Positions 16,303 through 25,665 are shown, counted from the stretch's first letter. The stretch is 64,000 nucleotides of DNA from Cloacibacterium normanense (GCF_002943105.1 NZ_PTPZ01000003.1:310001-374000); one strand, 5' to 3'. The notes: generated by a model not told the origin, from the letters alone. Made by a program: numbers and translations.

Positions 16303-19300
16303 ATGCTATATAAAATTATACAGTTTAGTGTAAAGAACAAGTTCATTATTGGGCTCATGACTTTTGCACTAATCCTTTGGGGGGTGTATAGTGCTACTAA
16401 ACTCCCGCTGGATGCCGTACCCGATATTACAAATAATCAGGTACAGATCATTACCAGCACACCAACATTAGCCGCACAGGAAACAGAACAGTTGGTTACC
16501 TTTCCAATTGAGCGGAGCCTCGCAAACATTCCCGGAATTACCGAAATGAGATCGATCTCAAGATTTGGTCTCTCAGTGATTACTGTGGTTTTTGATGAAA
16601 GCGTCGATGTGTATTTTGCACGTCAGTTGATAACTGAAAAACTGAAAGAAGCTGAAGAAAACATCCCTAAAGGTATTGGTACGCCAGAAATGTCTCCGGT
16701 ATCCACCGGCTTAGGTGAAATTTACCAATATGTGATTCACCCTAAAAAAGGGTCAGAAAACAAATACTCTCCTACAGACCTTCGAACGATGCAGGATTGG
16801 GTGATTGCCCGGCAGCTTTACGGTACACCGGGTGTTGCTGAAATTAATAGTTTCGGCGGAAAGCTTAAGCAGTATGAAGTAATTATCAATCCATACAGAC
16901 TTAAGGCAATGAATGTCTCCATTGCTGATATTTTCACTACCCTTGAGAAAAATAATCAAAATACCGGCGGTGCTTATATTGATAAAAAACCAAATGCATA
17001 TTTTATCCGGGGGATTGGCCTGATTTCCTCTTTAGATGATATTTCTAATACCGTAATAAAAACGGTTAATGGCATTCCGGTGCTTATAAAAGATGTCGCA
17101 GAAGCCCGCATCGGCAGTGCTGTCAGATATGGTGCCTTAACTTATAACGGCGATAAAGAAGCAGTCGGTGGCATTGTAATGATGCTGAAAGGCGAAAATT
17201 CAGCGGAAGTAGTGAGCCGGGTGAAAGAAAAAATGCTCACTATTCAAAAGTCACTTCCTGCCGATATTATCGTGGAACCATTCGTGGACCGTTCTAATTT
17301 GGTCGACCGTGCTATACGCACCATAGAAACAAATTTAGTCGAAGGGGCACTCATCGTTGTTCTTGTTTTGGTTCTGTTTCTGGGGAATCTTCGGGCCGGG
17401 CTTATCGTAGCTTCTGCAATACCTTTGTCGCTGCTTTTTGCCCTCGGGATGATGAACGTCTTTGGAGTGAGTGCAAATTTGATGAGTCTTGGGGCAATTG
17501 ACTTTGGACTTATTGTAGATGGCGCCGTAATTATTGTTGAAGCTACCCTGCATTTTCTGGCAGTCCACCACCGATCTCAGAAACTGTCTCAACATACGAT
17601 GGATCAAGCCGTACAGTCAAGTGCAAAAAAAATGATGAGTTCGGCAGCGTTTGGGCAGATTATCATCCTCATCGTTTATCTCCCGATTCTTTCACTTCAG
17701 GGGATTGAGGGTAAGATGTTCGTCCCTATGGCAGAAACGGTGTCTTTTGCAATTATAGGGTCATTAATTCTCTCCCTTACATATATACCAATGATGTCTG
17801 CCCTGTTTCTGTCTAAGAATATTAGCACAAAGAAAACCTTCGCAGACAGAATGATGGCCAGTGTCCACAATTTCTATATTCCGCTGTTGCAGAAGGCCAT
17901 TGCGTTTAAATATGCGGTTGTCGGTGCCGCAGTTGCTTTGCTGGCTGTTTCGCTATTCTTATTTTCGAGGATGGGAGGTGAATTTATACCACAACTTCAG
18001 GAAGGCGATTTTGCGGTACATTGCATACTTCCACAAGGCACCTCTCTTTCCCAGAGTATTGAAACTTCAATGCAGGCAAGCCGCATTTTAAAATCTTTTC
18101 CTGAAGTGAACACGGTGGTGGGTAAAACCGGGAGTGCAGAAGTCCCCACAGATCCGATGCCTCCTGAAGCAACTGACCTTATCGTTACATTAAAACCCAA
18201 AAAAGAATGGAGGGACAGTGGTAAATCTTATCAGGATTTGAGCGCTGAGATGATGGAAAAACTCAAAATGATTCCGGGAGTATTCTTTGAAGTCTCACAG
18301 CCGATACAAATGAAATTCAACGAGTTAATGACTGGGGTACGGCAGGATGTGGCGGTGAAAATATTTGGTGAAAATATTGACACGCTTGCTAAACTCGCAC
18401 CCGAAGTTGCAAAAGTGGTTCAGACAGTGCAGGGAGCTACGGAACCACAGATCGAGCAGACTGTTGGTTTACCGCAAATAACAATAACGTATGATAGAGC
18501 AAGGCTCGCCTCTTACGGTCTCAATATCGAGGACATAAACCATACCGTAAGTACTGCGTTTGCTGGCGAAACTGCTGGCGTAGTGTTTGAGGATGAAAAG
18601 AAATTTAATTTGGTTGCACGTCTGGACAGTGTAAACCGTAGTTCAATTGAAGACGTCAGCAATCTGTTTATCCCAACCGCCAATGGTGTGCAAATTCCGC
18701 TCTCTCAGGTAGCAAAAGTTCAATTTAAAGAAGGACCGGCGCAAATCAGCCGTGAAGATGGAAAGCGCAGGATCGTCGTAGGCTTTAATGTGAAGGATAG
18801 AGATGTTGAAAGTGCAGTAACCGAAATCCAGCAAAAACTGAATGACGCAAACATTCTGCCTGCAGGCTATTACTATACGTATGGAGGAACATTCGAAAAT
18901 TTGAAGCAGGCCTCTTCACGACTGCAAATAGCGGTTCCTGTAGCATTAGCCCTTATCTTTCTTTTGCTTTTCTTCACCTTCCGCAACTTCAAAGACAGCA
19001 TTCTTATTTTCACCGCAATACCAATGAGTGCTATTGGTGGGGTCTTTGCCCTGCTGATTAGGGATATGCCATTCAGTATTTCAGCAGGAGTCGGCTTTAT
19101 TGCGCTATTTGGGGTAGCAGTTCTTAATGGCATTGTTCTGGTAAGCACCTTCAAGGATCTTCAGAAATCTGGAGTTAATAATATTATTCGAAGGGTAATT
19201 CAGGGAACCAGTATACGGTTACGTCCAGTGCTAATGACCGCAGCAGTAGCTTCATTCGGATTTTTTCCCATGGCTTTTTCTAATGGTAGCGGTGCAGAAG

Positions 19301-20631
19301 TACAGAGGCCATTGGCAACAGTAGTAATTGGCGGTTTGGTAACAGCAACCTTCCTTACCTTATTTGTCTTACCCCTACTGTATATCATATTTAATTCTAA
19401 GAATCAAATCAAAAACAAATTGAGAAATAGTAAAAACACGTCGTTTGTAGCGCTGGTAATTTTACTGTGCTCTTCCGCAGGTGCACTTACTGCGCAGGAA
19501 AGAATTTCACCAAATGACGCGGTGAAAATAGCGCTGGAAAATAATCTGCAGTACTCGGTAAACAGTGCCCAGGTAAATAAAGCTTTACTGGAAACTAAAA
19601 CTGCACGTGAAATTCCCAAAACCGGCATCTTTGTAGAAAATGAGGATATGAGGCCTAGTGATCCCGACGGCGATTTTAAAATTGGAATCCAGCAATCCGT
19701 CCAGTGGCCGGGCTTATATAAGGCGAAAAGAAAGTATTTTGAGGAGCAGTTGAAATTTCACCAGCTGAATAAAAGCATGTTGGACGCAGTGATAAAAAGG
19801 GAAGTAAATACTGCTTTTTATCAGTTGTGGTACCTTCAGGATGTTGGTAAGCTCTACCAAAAACTTGATGAGTATTATACGTCCATGTACAAAGCAGCAA
19901 ATCTTCGTTTCAAAACCGGCGAAGCTGCTGGTCTCGAAAACATTGCTGCGGAGGCACGGATGAAAGAGCTCCAGGCTCAGAGACAGCAAAACGAACAGAA
20001 TATTTCGGCACAGCAGCAACAACTCAGTCTGTTTCTTAATAGTCAGGTGCTATACTTGCCGGAAGACACAAACTTGCAGAAATTGGATTTGGAAGATTTA
20101 CCATCAGACAGTTTTCATCCCTCATTGGCTCTGCAGCAGCAGAATATAGAAATAGCAAGGGCGAATATAGAGGTTCAGAAAATGCAGAACAAACCTGACT
20201 TTTCGGGAAGAATATTTTCCCAGAGATTATACGGAATGAAGGATCCCATAACAGGCTTTTCAGTAGCTGTAGAATTTCCCATTTTTGGAAAGACTGCTTA
20301 CAAAGCCAAATTGCAGTCTGCAGAAGCCGAGGTCGAAATTCAACAATCTCAGCTGCGCTATCAGGAAAATCAGTTCGCGGCACAAACCCGCTCCAGCTAT
20401 ACTGAAATTCTGAAAGCTGCTGAAATGCTTAAATATTATGAAAGTATAGGTTTGAAACAGGCAGACCAAATTTTCGATGCGGCAATGCTGAGTTACAAAG
20501 CTGGGGAAATAGGGTTTTCTGAAATGCACCAGTTTTTCACCCAAGCTATAGACATTAGAAAAAACTATTTGATTGCACTGAACGAATACAACATGGCAGT
20601 AATACAATATAACTACTATATTAAAAATTAA
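16303..20631 (+). CDS. czcA: CzcA-type Zn/Cd/Co RND pump fused to its TolC-like outer-membrane factor
   Basis: The first about 1,035 residues are a complete heavy-metal RND permease. Its TM4 motif AIDFGLIVDGAVIIVE carries the D-F-G...D-G-A...E pattern of HME1 (zinc/cobalt/cadmium) pumps, unlike the copper pump at 3172. After the last TM (VLPLLYIIFNS) a basic linker (KNKLRNSKN) leads into a second hydrophobic stretch, SFVALVILLCSSAGALTAQE (about 1047-1066), that looks like a signal peptide with an ALTA cleavage site. A TolC/CzcC-like domain of about 370 residues follows (ISPNDAVKIALENNL ... IQYNYYIKN). Such 1,440-residue fusions occur in Flavobacteriia. How an inner-membrane pump and an outer-membrane duct are made from one chain is unclear; cleavage at the internal signal is the simplest idea. 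Confidence 0.88.
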   Translation: MLYKIIQFSVKNKFIIGLMTFALILWGVYSATKLPLDAVPDITNNQVQIITSTPTLAAQETEQLVTFPIERSLANIPGITEMRSISRFGLSVITVVFDESVDVYFARQLITEKLKEAEENIPKGIGTPEMSPVSTGLGEIYQYVIHPKKGSENKYSPTDLRTMQDWVIARQLYGTPGVAEINSFGGKLKQYEVIINPYRLKAMNVSIADIFTTLEKNNQNTGGAYIDKKPNAYFIRGIGLISSLDDISNTVIKTVNGIPVLIKDVAEARIGSAVRYGALTYNGDKEAVGGIVMMLKGENSAEVVSRVKEKMLTIQKSLPADIIVEPFVDRSNLVDRAIRTIETNLVEGALIVVLVLVLFLGNLRAGLIVASAIPLSLLFALGMMNVFGVSANLMSLGAIDFGLIVDGAVIIVEATLHFLAVHHRSQKLSQHTMDQAVQSSAKKMMSSAAFGQIIILIVYLPILSLQGIEGKMFVPMAETVSFAIIGSLILSLTYIPMMSALFLSKNISTKKTFADRMMASVHNFYIPLLQKAIAFKYAVVGAAVALLAVSLFLFSRMGGEFIPQLQEGDFAVHCILPQGTSLSQSIETSMQASRILKSFPEVNTVVGKTGSAEVPTDPMPPEATDLIVTLKPKKEWRDSGKSYQDLSAEMMEKLKMIPGVFFEVSQPIQMKFNELMTGVRQDVAVKIFGENIDTLAKLAPEVAKVVQTVQGATEPQIEQTVGLPQITITYDRARLASYGLNIEDINHTVSTAFAGETAGVVFEDEKKFNLVARLDSVNRSSIEDVSNLFIPTANGVQIPLSQVAKVQFKEGPAQISREDGKRRIVVGFNVKDRDVESAVTEIQQKLNDANILPAGYYYTYGGTFENLKQASSRLQIAVPVALALIFLLLFFTFRNFKDSILIFTAIPMSAIGGVFALLIRDMPFSISAGVGFIALFGVAVLNGIVLVSTFKDLQKSGVNNIIRRVIQGTSIRLRPVLMTAAVASFGFFPMAFSNGSGAEVQRPLATVVIGGLVTATFLTLFVLPLLYIIFNSKNQIKNKLRNSKNTSFVALVILLCSSAGALTAQERISPNDAVKIALENNLQYSVNSAQVNKALLETKTAREIPKTGIFVENEDMRPSDPDGDFKIGIQQSVQWPGLYKAKRKYFEEQLKFHQLNKSMLDAVIKREVNTAFYQLWYLQDVGKLYQKLDEYYTSMYKAANLRFKTGEAAGLENIAAEARMKELQAQRQQNEQNISAQQQQLSLFLNSQVLYLPEDTNLQKLDLEDLPSDSFHPSLALQQQNIEIARANIEVQKMQNKPDFSGRIFSQRLYGMKDPITGFSVAVEFPIFGKTAYKAKLQSAEAEVEIQQSQLRYQENQFAAQTRSSYTEILKAAEMLKYYESIGLKQADQIFDAAMLSYKAGEIGFSEMHQFFTQAIDIRKNYLIALNEYNMAVIQYNYYIKN

Positions 20632-20652
20632 GGATCCAAAAGAGAATATAAC

Positions 20653-21888
20653 ATGAAAAAATATATCACCCTAATTTTTGCGGTCTCTGTCTTGTTGACA
20701 GGATGCAAAAAAGAATCAGAAGTCACTGAAACCAAAGAAGCAACTGCAGTAGAGAAGCCCGATGAGCACGAAGAACCTGGTGTGGCACATTTCACCGAAG
20801 AACAGATTAGGACAGTTGGAATTCAAATGGGAAGTATTGAAAGTAAGGAGCTTTCTAATACCATAAAAGTGAGCGGTATGCTCACGGTGCCGAATCAGAA
20901 TAAGGCATTTGTCACGCCCTCATACAGCGGTATAGTACGCTCCCTGTATGTACAACCTGGAAGTTATGTATCAAAGGGAAAAGTTATAGCAACCATTTCA
21001 AACCCCGATTTAATCGTGATGCAGCAGCAGCTTCAGCAGGTTAATGGTCAGATCAGAATGGCAGAACTGGAAGTTACCCGTGCCCAGCAGCTTTATAAAG
21101 GAAATGCTGCACCGTTAAAGAAATTTCAGCAGGCACAGACAGATCTTGCAACATTACGAAGCCAGCGCTCCGGACTGCAGAAACAGCTAGGCAGCATCGG
21201 TGCAGCTCAGGGTTACAGCTCGTCCCTTTCTGTTCGCGCGCCCATCAGCGGAACGGTAAGTAAAGTGATAGCGCAAATAGGGAGTAATGTGGACATGGCT
21301 TCGCCAATTGCCGAAATTGTAAGCAACTCAGCGCTTCATTTGGATATCTATGTATATGAAAAAGATCTGGGTAAAGTACAGCCAGGACAAACCATTCATT
21401 TTACACTTACCAACAGTCCAGGTAAAGAGTATGATGCAAAAATAACTTCAATAGGTACAGCCTTTGAAGGAGAAAGCAAAACTGTTCCTGTTCACGCACA
21501 AGTCGTCGGTGACCGATCAGGTCTTATTGATGGCATGAATGTTACCGCAGTCATAAGTCTTGATAAGCAAACTACTGCATCCGTTCCTACTGAAGCTATA
21601 GTTAATGATAAGGGACAGGATTTTATCTTTATAATGCAGTCCGATCATGATAAAGAAGAAAATAACGAAAAAGTATCAACTTCAACAAACGGAAATAACA
21701 AAAAAACAATTGTGGAAAAGGAAGTAGGTTTTGAAAAAATTCCTGTTGCTAAAGGGGTTACTGCTTTAGGCTACACACAAATTACACCTTTAAAACCAAT
21801 TCCTGCCGATGCTAAAATCGTAATTAAGAACGCCTTCTTTATCTTGGCTAAGTTAAATAATAAGGGAGAGGAAGGTGATGGTCATTAA
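20653..21888 (+). CDS. czcB: CzcB-type RND adaptor lipoprotein
   Basis: The lipoprotein signal (VLLTGC) is followed by an acidic/His segment (EHEEPGVAHFTEE) and a standard adaptor: lipoyl half-motifs (YSGIVRSLYVQPGSYVSKGK and VRAPISGTVSKVIAQIG), alpha-hairpin (about 125-180), beta-barrel and membrane-proximal domains. Unlike the two copper adaptors it lacks the YTCPMHP module, which supports a different metal. A charged, Asn/Lys/Glu-rich loop (HDKEENNEKVSTSTNGNNKK, about 332-352) interrupts the last domain. It lies 21 bases after the pump gene and would bridge the pump and its fused outer-membrane domain. Confidence 0.85.
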   Translation: MKKYITLIFAVSVLLTGCKKESEVTETKEATAVEKPDEHEEPGVAHFTEEQIRTVGIQMGSIESKELSNTIKVSGMLTVPNQNKAFVTPSYSGIVRSLYVQPGSYVSKGKVIATISNPDLIVMQQQLQQVNGQIRMAELEVTRAQQLYKGNAAPLKKFQQAQTDLATLRSQRSGLQKQLGSIGAAQGYSSSLSVRAPISGTVSKVIAQIGSNVDMASPIAEIVSNSALHLDIYVYEKDLGKVQPGQTIHFTLTNSPGKEYDAKITSIGTAFEGESKTVPVHAQVVGDRSGLIDGMNVTAVISLDKQTTASVPTEAIVNDKGQDFIFIMQSDHDKEENNEKVSTSTNGNNKKTIVEKEVGFEKIPVAKGVTALGYTQITPLKPIPADAKIVIKNAFFILAKLNNKGEEGDGH

Positions 21889-21936
21889 GAAATAGCACTT
21901 CAAAATAAGAATTAATACATTATTAAAATAAAACTT

Positions 21937-24057
21937 ATGGCAAATAATAAATTACATACACATACTTTCGACGAAAATGGTCGTCAGTTGTGCTGCACGC
22001 CTCAGGAAGGTAAAATTTATAAAGATGCAGGAGCAGAAAAGTTAGTCCAGGACAGCTGCTGTACAACCAGTGATAAAGCGAATGCACCGCTCACGCAAAA
22101 GACAGGCGTGACTGACAGCCATAAAAAGGACGCTGGGCATAACCATGCTGATGAACATACCGACGATGATGGTCACGATCACTCTACTCAGGGAAAGTCA
22201 ACTTTTCAAATGTTTCTGCCTGCAATTATTTCATTCGTAGTCTTAATGGCAGGATTGGGAATCGATTATTTGATCCCTCAATCTTGGTTCAATGATTGGT
22301 TGCGGGTTGGTTGGTATGCAGCGGCATATCTTCCGGTAGGTTTACCGGTTCTTAAAGAAGCGTTTGAAAGTATCAGGAAGGGAGATGTGTTTTCGGAGTT
22401 TTTTCTAATGTCTATTGCCACGATTGGGGCTTTCGCCATTGGTGAATATCCGGAAGGGGTAGCTGTAATGCTCTTCTATTCAGTAGGCGAAGTTTTCCAG
22501 ACTTTAGCCGTTCAGCGCGCAAAAGGAAACATAGCAAAACTTCTCGATCAGCGTCCCGATGAAGTGACCATCTTGGTGGATAACCGCCCACAAACGGTAA
22601 AAGCGGCGGAAGTTGCACTGGATTCGGTTATTCAGCTGAAACCGGGAGAAAAACTGGCCCTGGATGGAATTTTGATTTCAGACAGTGCTTCGTTCAATAC
22701 TTCGGCACTTACCGGTGAAAGCAAACCGGATACAAAACAGAAAAACGATACCGTCCTTGCAGGAATGATTAACCTGAATACGGTAGCAAAAGTGCAGGTC
22801 AATACCCTCTACAATGATTCGAAACTTTCAAAGATTCTGGAATTGGTACAGAATGCGACTGCACAGAAAGCACCCACCGAATTGTTCATCAGGAAATTTG
22901 CCCGCATCTATACCCCAATCGTGGTATTTCTCGCTGTGGCAATCTGTCTGTTACCCTATTTGTTTGTCGATGAATATATTTTCCGGGACTGGTTATATCG
23001 CGCCCTTATATTCCTGGTAATATCCTGTCCATGTGCATTAGTAATTAGTATTCCACTAGGATACTTTGGTGGCATTGGTGCCGCAAGCAGAAATGGAATT
23101 TTATTTAAGGGCAGTAACTTTCTGGATGCGTTGGCAGAGGTCAAAAATGTGGTTATGGATAAGACCGGAACCATGACTGAGGGCGTCTTTAAAGTACAGA
23201 CCGTCAATCTAAAGCAGGAATTTGACCGGGATTTAATTCTAAAATTAGTGAATGTAATCGAAAATTCATCAACCCATCCGGTGGCAACTGCAATTCATGA
23301 ACACCTCGGTGAACCCGACCATACTATAATTCTCGACAATGTAGAAGAAATAGCGGGACATGGCCTGAAGGGATCGTATCAGGGAAAAGAGTTGCTCGTA
23401 GGAAACTTTAAACTGATGGATAAATTCAATATCCAATATGATGTAAATCCAAACGATATTGTAGAAACATTGATTGCCATAGCTTATGAAGGAAAATTTG
23501 CGGGATACCTTACCATTGCGGATAGCATCAAAGAAGACGCTGCCGAAACTGTACAGAAACTTCAAAGTTTAGGAGTAAAAGTTACCATGTTGAGCGGTGA
23601 TAAAGCAACGGTAGTCAAAGCTGTAGCAGGAAAACTGGGCATACCTAATGCTTTTGGCGATTTATTGCCGGAAGATAAAGTGAATAAAGTCAAAGAAATA
23701 AAAGCACGGAATGAAACGGTTGCATTTGTTGGCGACGGAGTCAACGATGCGCCGGTTGTAGCTTTAAGTGATGTTGGCATAGCGATGGGTGGCCTTGGGA
23801 GTGATGCCACCATTGAAACCGCTGATGTGGTAATTCAGGACGACAAACCTTCAAAAATCCCAATGGCCATTAATATTGGCAAGCAAACCAAAAAAATTGT
23901 TTGGCAGAACATCGCGTTGGCCTTTGGAGTAAAAGCAGTGGTCTTGGTATTAGGAGCAGGGGGGGTAGCCACGATGTGGGAAGCAGTCTTTGCAGATGTG
24001 GGCGTAGCATTGCTTGCCATACTAAATGCGGTAAGGATTCAGAAAATGAAATTTTAA
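21937..24057 (+). CDS. Zinc/cadmium/lead-type P1B-2 ATPase (ZntA/CadA-like)
   Basis: The 706-residue protein has a Cys/His-rich N-terminus (CCTPQEG, DSCCTTSDK, HNHADEHTDDDGHDHS) in place of a classic GMTCxxC domain. The core shows TGES, SCPCALVIS near residue 364, DKTGTMTEG with the phosphorylated Asp near 408, HPVATAI (intact His-Pro) and VGDGVNDAPV. The last membrane helices carry FGVKAVV and ADVGVALLAILNA. CPC together with this late K...D-x-G pair is the signature of P1B-2 pumps for Zn(II), Cd(II) and Pb(II). It would load the periplasm, from which the CzcA-type system exports. It closes cluster 2. Confidence 0.9.
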   Translation: MANNKLHTHTFDENGRQLCCTPQEGKIYKDAGAEKLVQDSCCTTSDKANAPLTQKTGVTDSHKKDAGHNHADEHTDDDGHDHSTQGKSTFQMFLPAIISFVVLMAGLGIDYLIPQSWFNDWLRVGWYAAAYLPVGLPVLKEAFESIRKGDVFSEFFLMSIATIGAFAIGEYPEGVAVMLFYSVGEVFQTLAVQRAKGNIAKLLDQRPDEVTILVDNRPQTVKAAEVALDSVIQLKPGEKLALDGILISDSASFNTSALTGESKPDTKQKNDTVLAGMINLNTVAKVQVNTLYNDSKLSKILELVQNATAQKAPTELFIRKFARIYTPIVVFLAVAICLLPYLFVDEYIFRDWLYRALIFLVISCPCALVISIPLGYFGGIGAASRNGILFKGSNFLDALAEVKNVVMDKTGTMTEGVFKVQTVNLKQEFDRDLILKLVNVIENSSTHPVATAIHEHLGEPDHTIILDNVEEIAGHGLKGSYQGKELLVGNFKLMDKFNIQYDVNPNDIVETLIAIAYEGKFAGYLTIADSIKEDAAETVQKLQSLGVKVTMLSGDKATVVKAVAGKLGIPNAFGDLLPEDKVNKVKEIKARNETVAFVGDGVNDAPVVALSDVGIAMGGLGSDATIETADVVIQDDKPSKIPMAINIGKQTKKIVWQNIALAFGVKAVVLVLGAGGVATMWEAVFADVGVALLAILNAVRIQKMKF

Positions 24058-24060
24058 ACA

Positions 24061-24084
24061 AAGCGGGCTTCGGTCCGTTTTTTT
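24061..24084 (+). terminator. Terminator with C(UUCG)G tetraloop after the zinc ATPase
   Basis: AAGCGGGC-TTCG-GTCCGTTT forms an 8-bp stem with two G-U pairs and the very stable UUCG loop closed by C-G. It is followed by a T-run to 24084 and starts four bases after the ATPase stop. Confidence 0.85.
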
Positions 24085-24519
24085 ATGGGAGATATTGTGC
24101 ATAAATAATGAGCCTCCAAAAAATCCCCGCTGCCACAGCAAGTAACATAATGACAATTATACGCACAGGCCAGCCGCTACAACGTTGCCCTCCATTCCGC
24201 ACGCCTGTGCTGAGCCTGCCGAAGTGCTTCATTACGTGCAAACCAGCACCATAGTGCCTATAATTGAAAATTATGTAAAATGCCTTCCTACATTCCACCA
24301 CCACAGGTGGTTCCATTTCCTACGCTTTGCAGCCGCTCGTGTAATTATAATTAAGAAGCTTCATCACAACCCAAAAACCTGCAAATCCCCGCCACCCTTT
24401 TATAGGAGTACAGAAAATGGTGTACAAGCTTTCTATTTGCCAGTACCTCCAGCAAACCACTGCCAAAAAAATCTTTATAAAAAGAAAAAGATTTTTTTGT
24501 CATTGGTCAGCTTCCAGTA

Positions 24520-24687
24520 CCGCGCACAGTAGTATTAGAGCTGAAAAAAATCACTTTTACCCTCCGCTATATTATCAGACGGCACAAAGCATAATAGTAG
24601 TCAAAGTCTTTTATATGGTCTATGCTCTGCGCCATCTGATAACGCCAACAAAAAGCAATTTTTTTCAGCTCTAATACCACTGTCTTT
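24520..24687. repeat. MITE-like long palindrome, 158 bp between arm ends
   Basis: The left arm from 24526 (ACAGTAGTATTAGAGCTGAA...) matches the inverted right arm ending at 24683 (ACAGTGGTATTAGAGCTGAA... on the minus strand) over about 30 bases with few mismatches. A second inner match follows, ATTATCAGACGGCACAAAGC against the inverted GTTATCAGATGGCGCAGAGC. It could fold into one long hairpin centred near 24604. Outer borders CCGCGCACAGT (24520-24530) and ACCACTGTCTTT (24676-24687) recur at the element 24897-24953. It encodes nothing, so it is a MITE- or REP-like element rather than an IS. Confidence 0.75.
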
Positions 24688-24896
24688 CCCTCCGCTTATC
24701 ACGGTCAGTTATATATTTACGTTTTTGCCTAGTTGATTTTTTCTACACCACCATTTTCTGCACGAAGTGTTTACCCCGTTTTTCCAGCACCATTCCCAAT
24801 TTCCACCGCTTCCCAAGTTCCTGCAGCCCATGTTCTGCATTCCCTTCACGGAAATAGGTCCGTTTCATTCCTGCCTCACATGCGCTGACTAAGGAA

Positions 24897-24953
24897 CCGC
24901 GCACAGTCGTGTGCTTTTCCCTCAACTAAGCCGAAGGGCACACCACTGTCTTT
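24897..24953. repeat. Short palindromic element with the same borders as the 24520 element
   Basis: It starts with CCGCGCACAGT and ends with ACCACTGTCTTT, exactly as the larger element does, but has a different 34-base interior. Its own arms CAGTCGTGTGC and GCACACCACTG pair with one mismatch. Confidence 0.65.
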
Positions 24954-25014
24954 GCCATTTCTTCCCATTGTAGAGATTTTGTATATTAGTATAAATTAAT
25001 AAATCAAATTTACC

Positions 25015-25542
25015 ATGATTGAAAATTCAGAACTTCAGAAAATAATCGATAATTTAGGATTATCTAAAAACGACTACCTCTTTTTGACCATTAAAACAGT
25101 TTACTTATATCACATGAAGTCTGGCGAAAAGAATGTGGAATACAGAGAACCTAGCGATTTTATTTTCACTCGTTTGTATGATAATTACTCAAAAAACAAG
25201 TTCTCAAAACCCAAAAATATTTCCCATATTTTATTCCAAGCGGGCTATAATCCAGATAGCCCTCGTATGCTCATTGAATTAAAAGGTTGGAACTATAAAG
25301 GAAAGAATACACCACAGAATGTAAACACTAAAGGGCATGTAATAGATGATTATTCTGTCAATCTTTTATTGGGAAACATTCTCTATGAAAATTTAGATAT
25401 GTCTAGAGAAAAAGAGTTTTCCAAAAAAGAAGAAAGAACAGTTGCCACCTCGAATAAATCCCCAAAATCTAAAGCAGTCTTACAATCAAAACTCTCTATT
25501 CGTAGATCCAAAATTAGCAACACCAGTAATAGAAAAAAATAA
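25015..25542 (+). CDS. Small protein with probable ASCH/PUA-like fold
   Basis: The N-terminal 125 residues contain TIKTVYLYHMKSGEKNVEYR, the L-x-I...I-x-S-G-x-K-x-x-E-Y-R pattern of ASCH domains (PUA-like RNA-binding fold). A beta-rich part (ISHILFQAGYNPDSPRMLIE) and LLGNILYEN follow. The last 45 residues are low-complexity and basic (Lys/Ser/Arg/Asn, ending SNRKK), as in nucleic-acid-binding tails. ASCH proteins are thought to bind RNA or modified nucleotides. The gene has no operon partner and uses AT-rich codons, unlike the metal genes to the left. The assignment rests on the motif alone. Confidence 0.55.
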   Translation: MIENSELQKIIDNLGLSKNDYLFLTIKTVYLYHMKSGEKNVEYREPSDFIFTRLYDNYSKNKFSKPKNISHILFQAGYNPDSPRMLIELKGWNYKGKNTPQNVNTKGHVIDDYSVNLLLGNILYENLDMSREKEFSKKEERTVATSNKSPKSKAVLQSKLSIRRSKISNTSNRKK

Positions 25543-25607
25543 AAAAAAAAGAAAGTAAAGGTATACGTCCGGGAAAAATGCGCTGACAATATCTAGCCCA
25601 TAAAGGG

Positions 25608-25665
25608 TTTTTTGAAAAAACTATGTGCGTGAAAAGCAAAAAACGCCCATACTTTTTTCAAAAAA
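25608..25665. repeat. Long intergenic hairpin
   Basis: TTTTTTGAAAAAACTATG (25608-25625) is inverted at 25648-25665 with one mismatch, and the stem extends inward through GTGCG/CGCCC. The total stem is about 22 bp with a loop of about 12 bases. The U-rich 3' arm could terminate transcription from 25015, or serve in a structured RNA. Confidence 0.6.

Larger units (their letters stand above)
24086..25014. other. Noncoding, inverted-repeat-rich stretch
   Basis: No credible gene is seen in these 929 bases. They hold at least four inverted repeats: GCACAGGC/GCCTGTGC (24163-24170 with 24203-24210), CCACC/GGTGG near 24298-24310, AAAAAAATCTTT/AAAGATTTTTTT (24465-24498), and the two bordered elements described separately. 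A minus-strand frame of about 60 codons (24743-24925) has no recognisable motif. The composition is GC-richer than the core. The stretch looks like accumulated repeat elements or gene debris between the metal island and the cassette to the right. Confidence 0.6.

Noticed and set aside
24185-24674. Open frames on the plus strand in the repeat region
   Set aside because: They run through palindromes, have no signal of real protein (low-complexity, no motif) and no promoter.
24743-24925. Minus-strand frame of about 60 codons with protein-like composition
   Set aside because: It has no recognisable motif, lies among inverted repeats and overlaps a repeat border. It may be gene debris, but I cannot support it as a gene.
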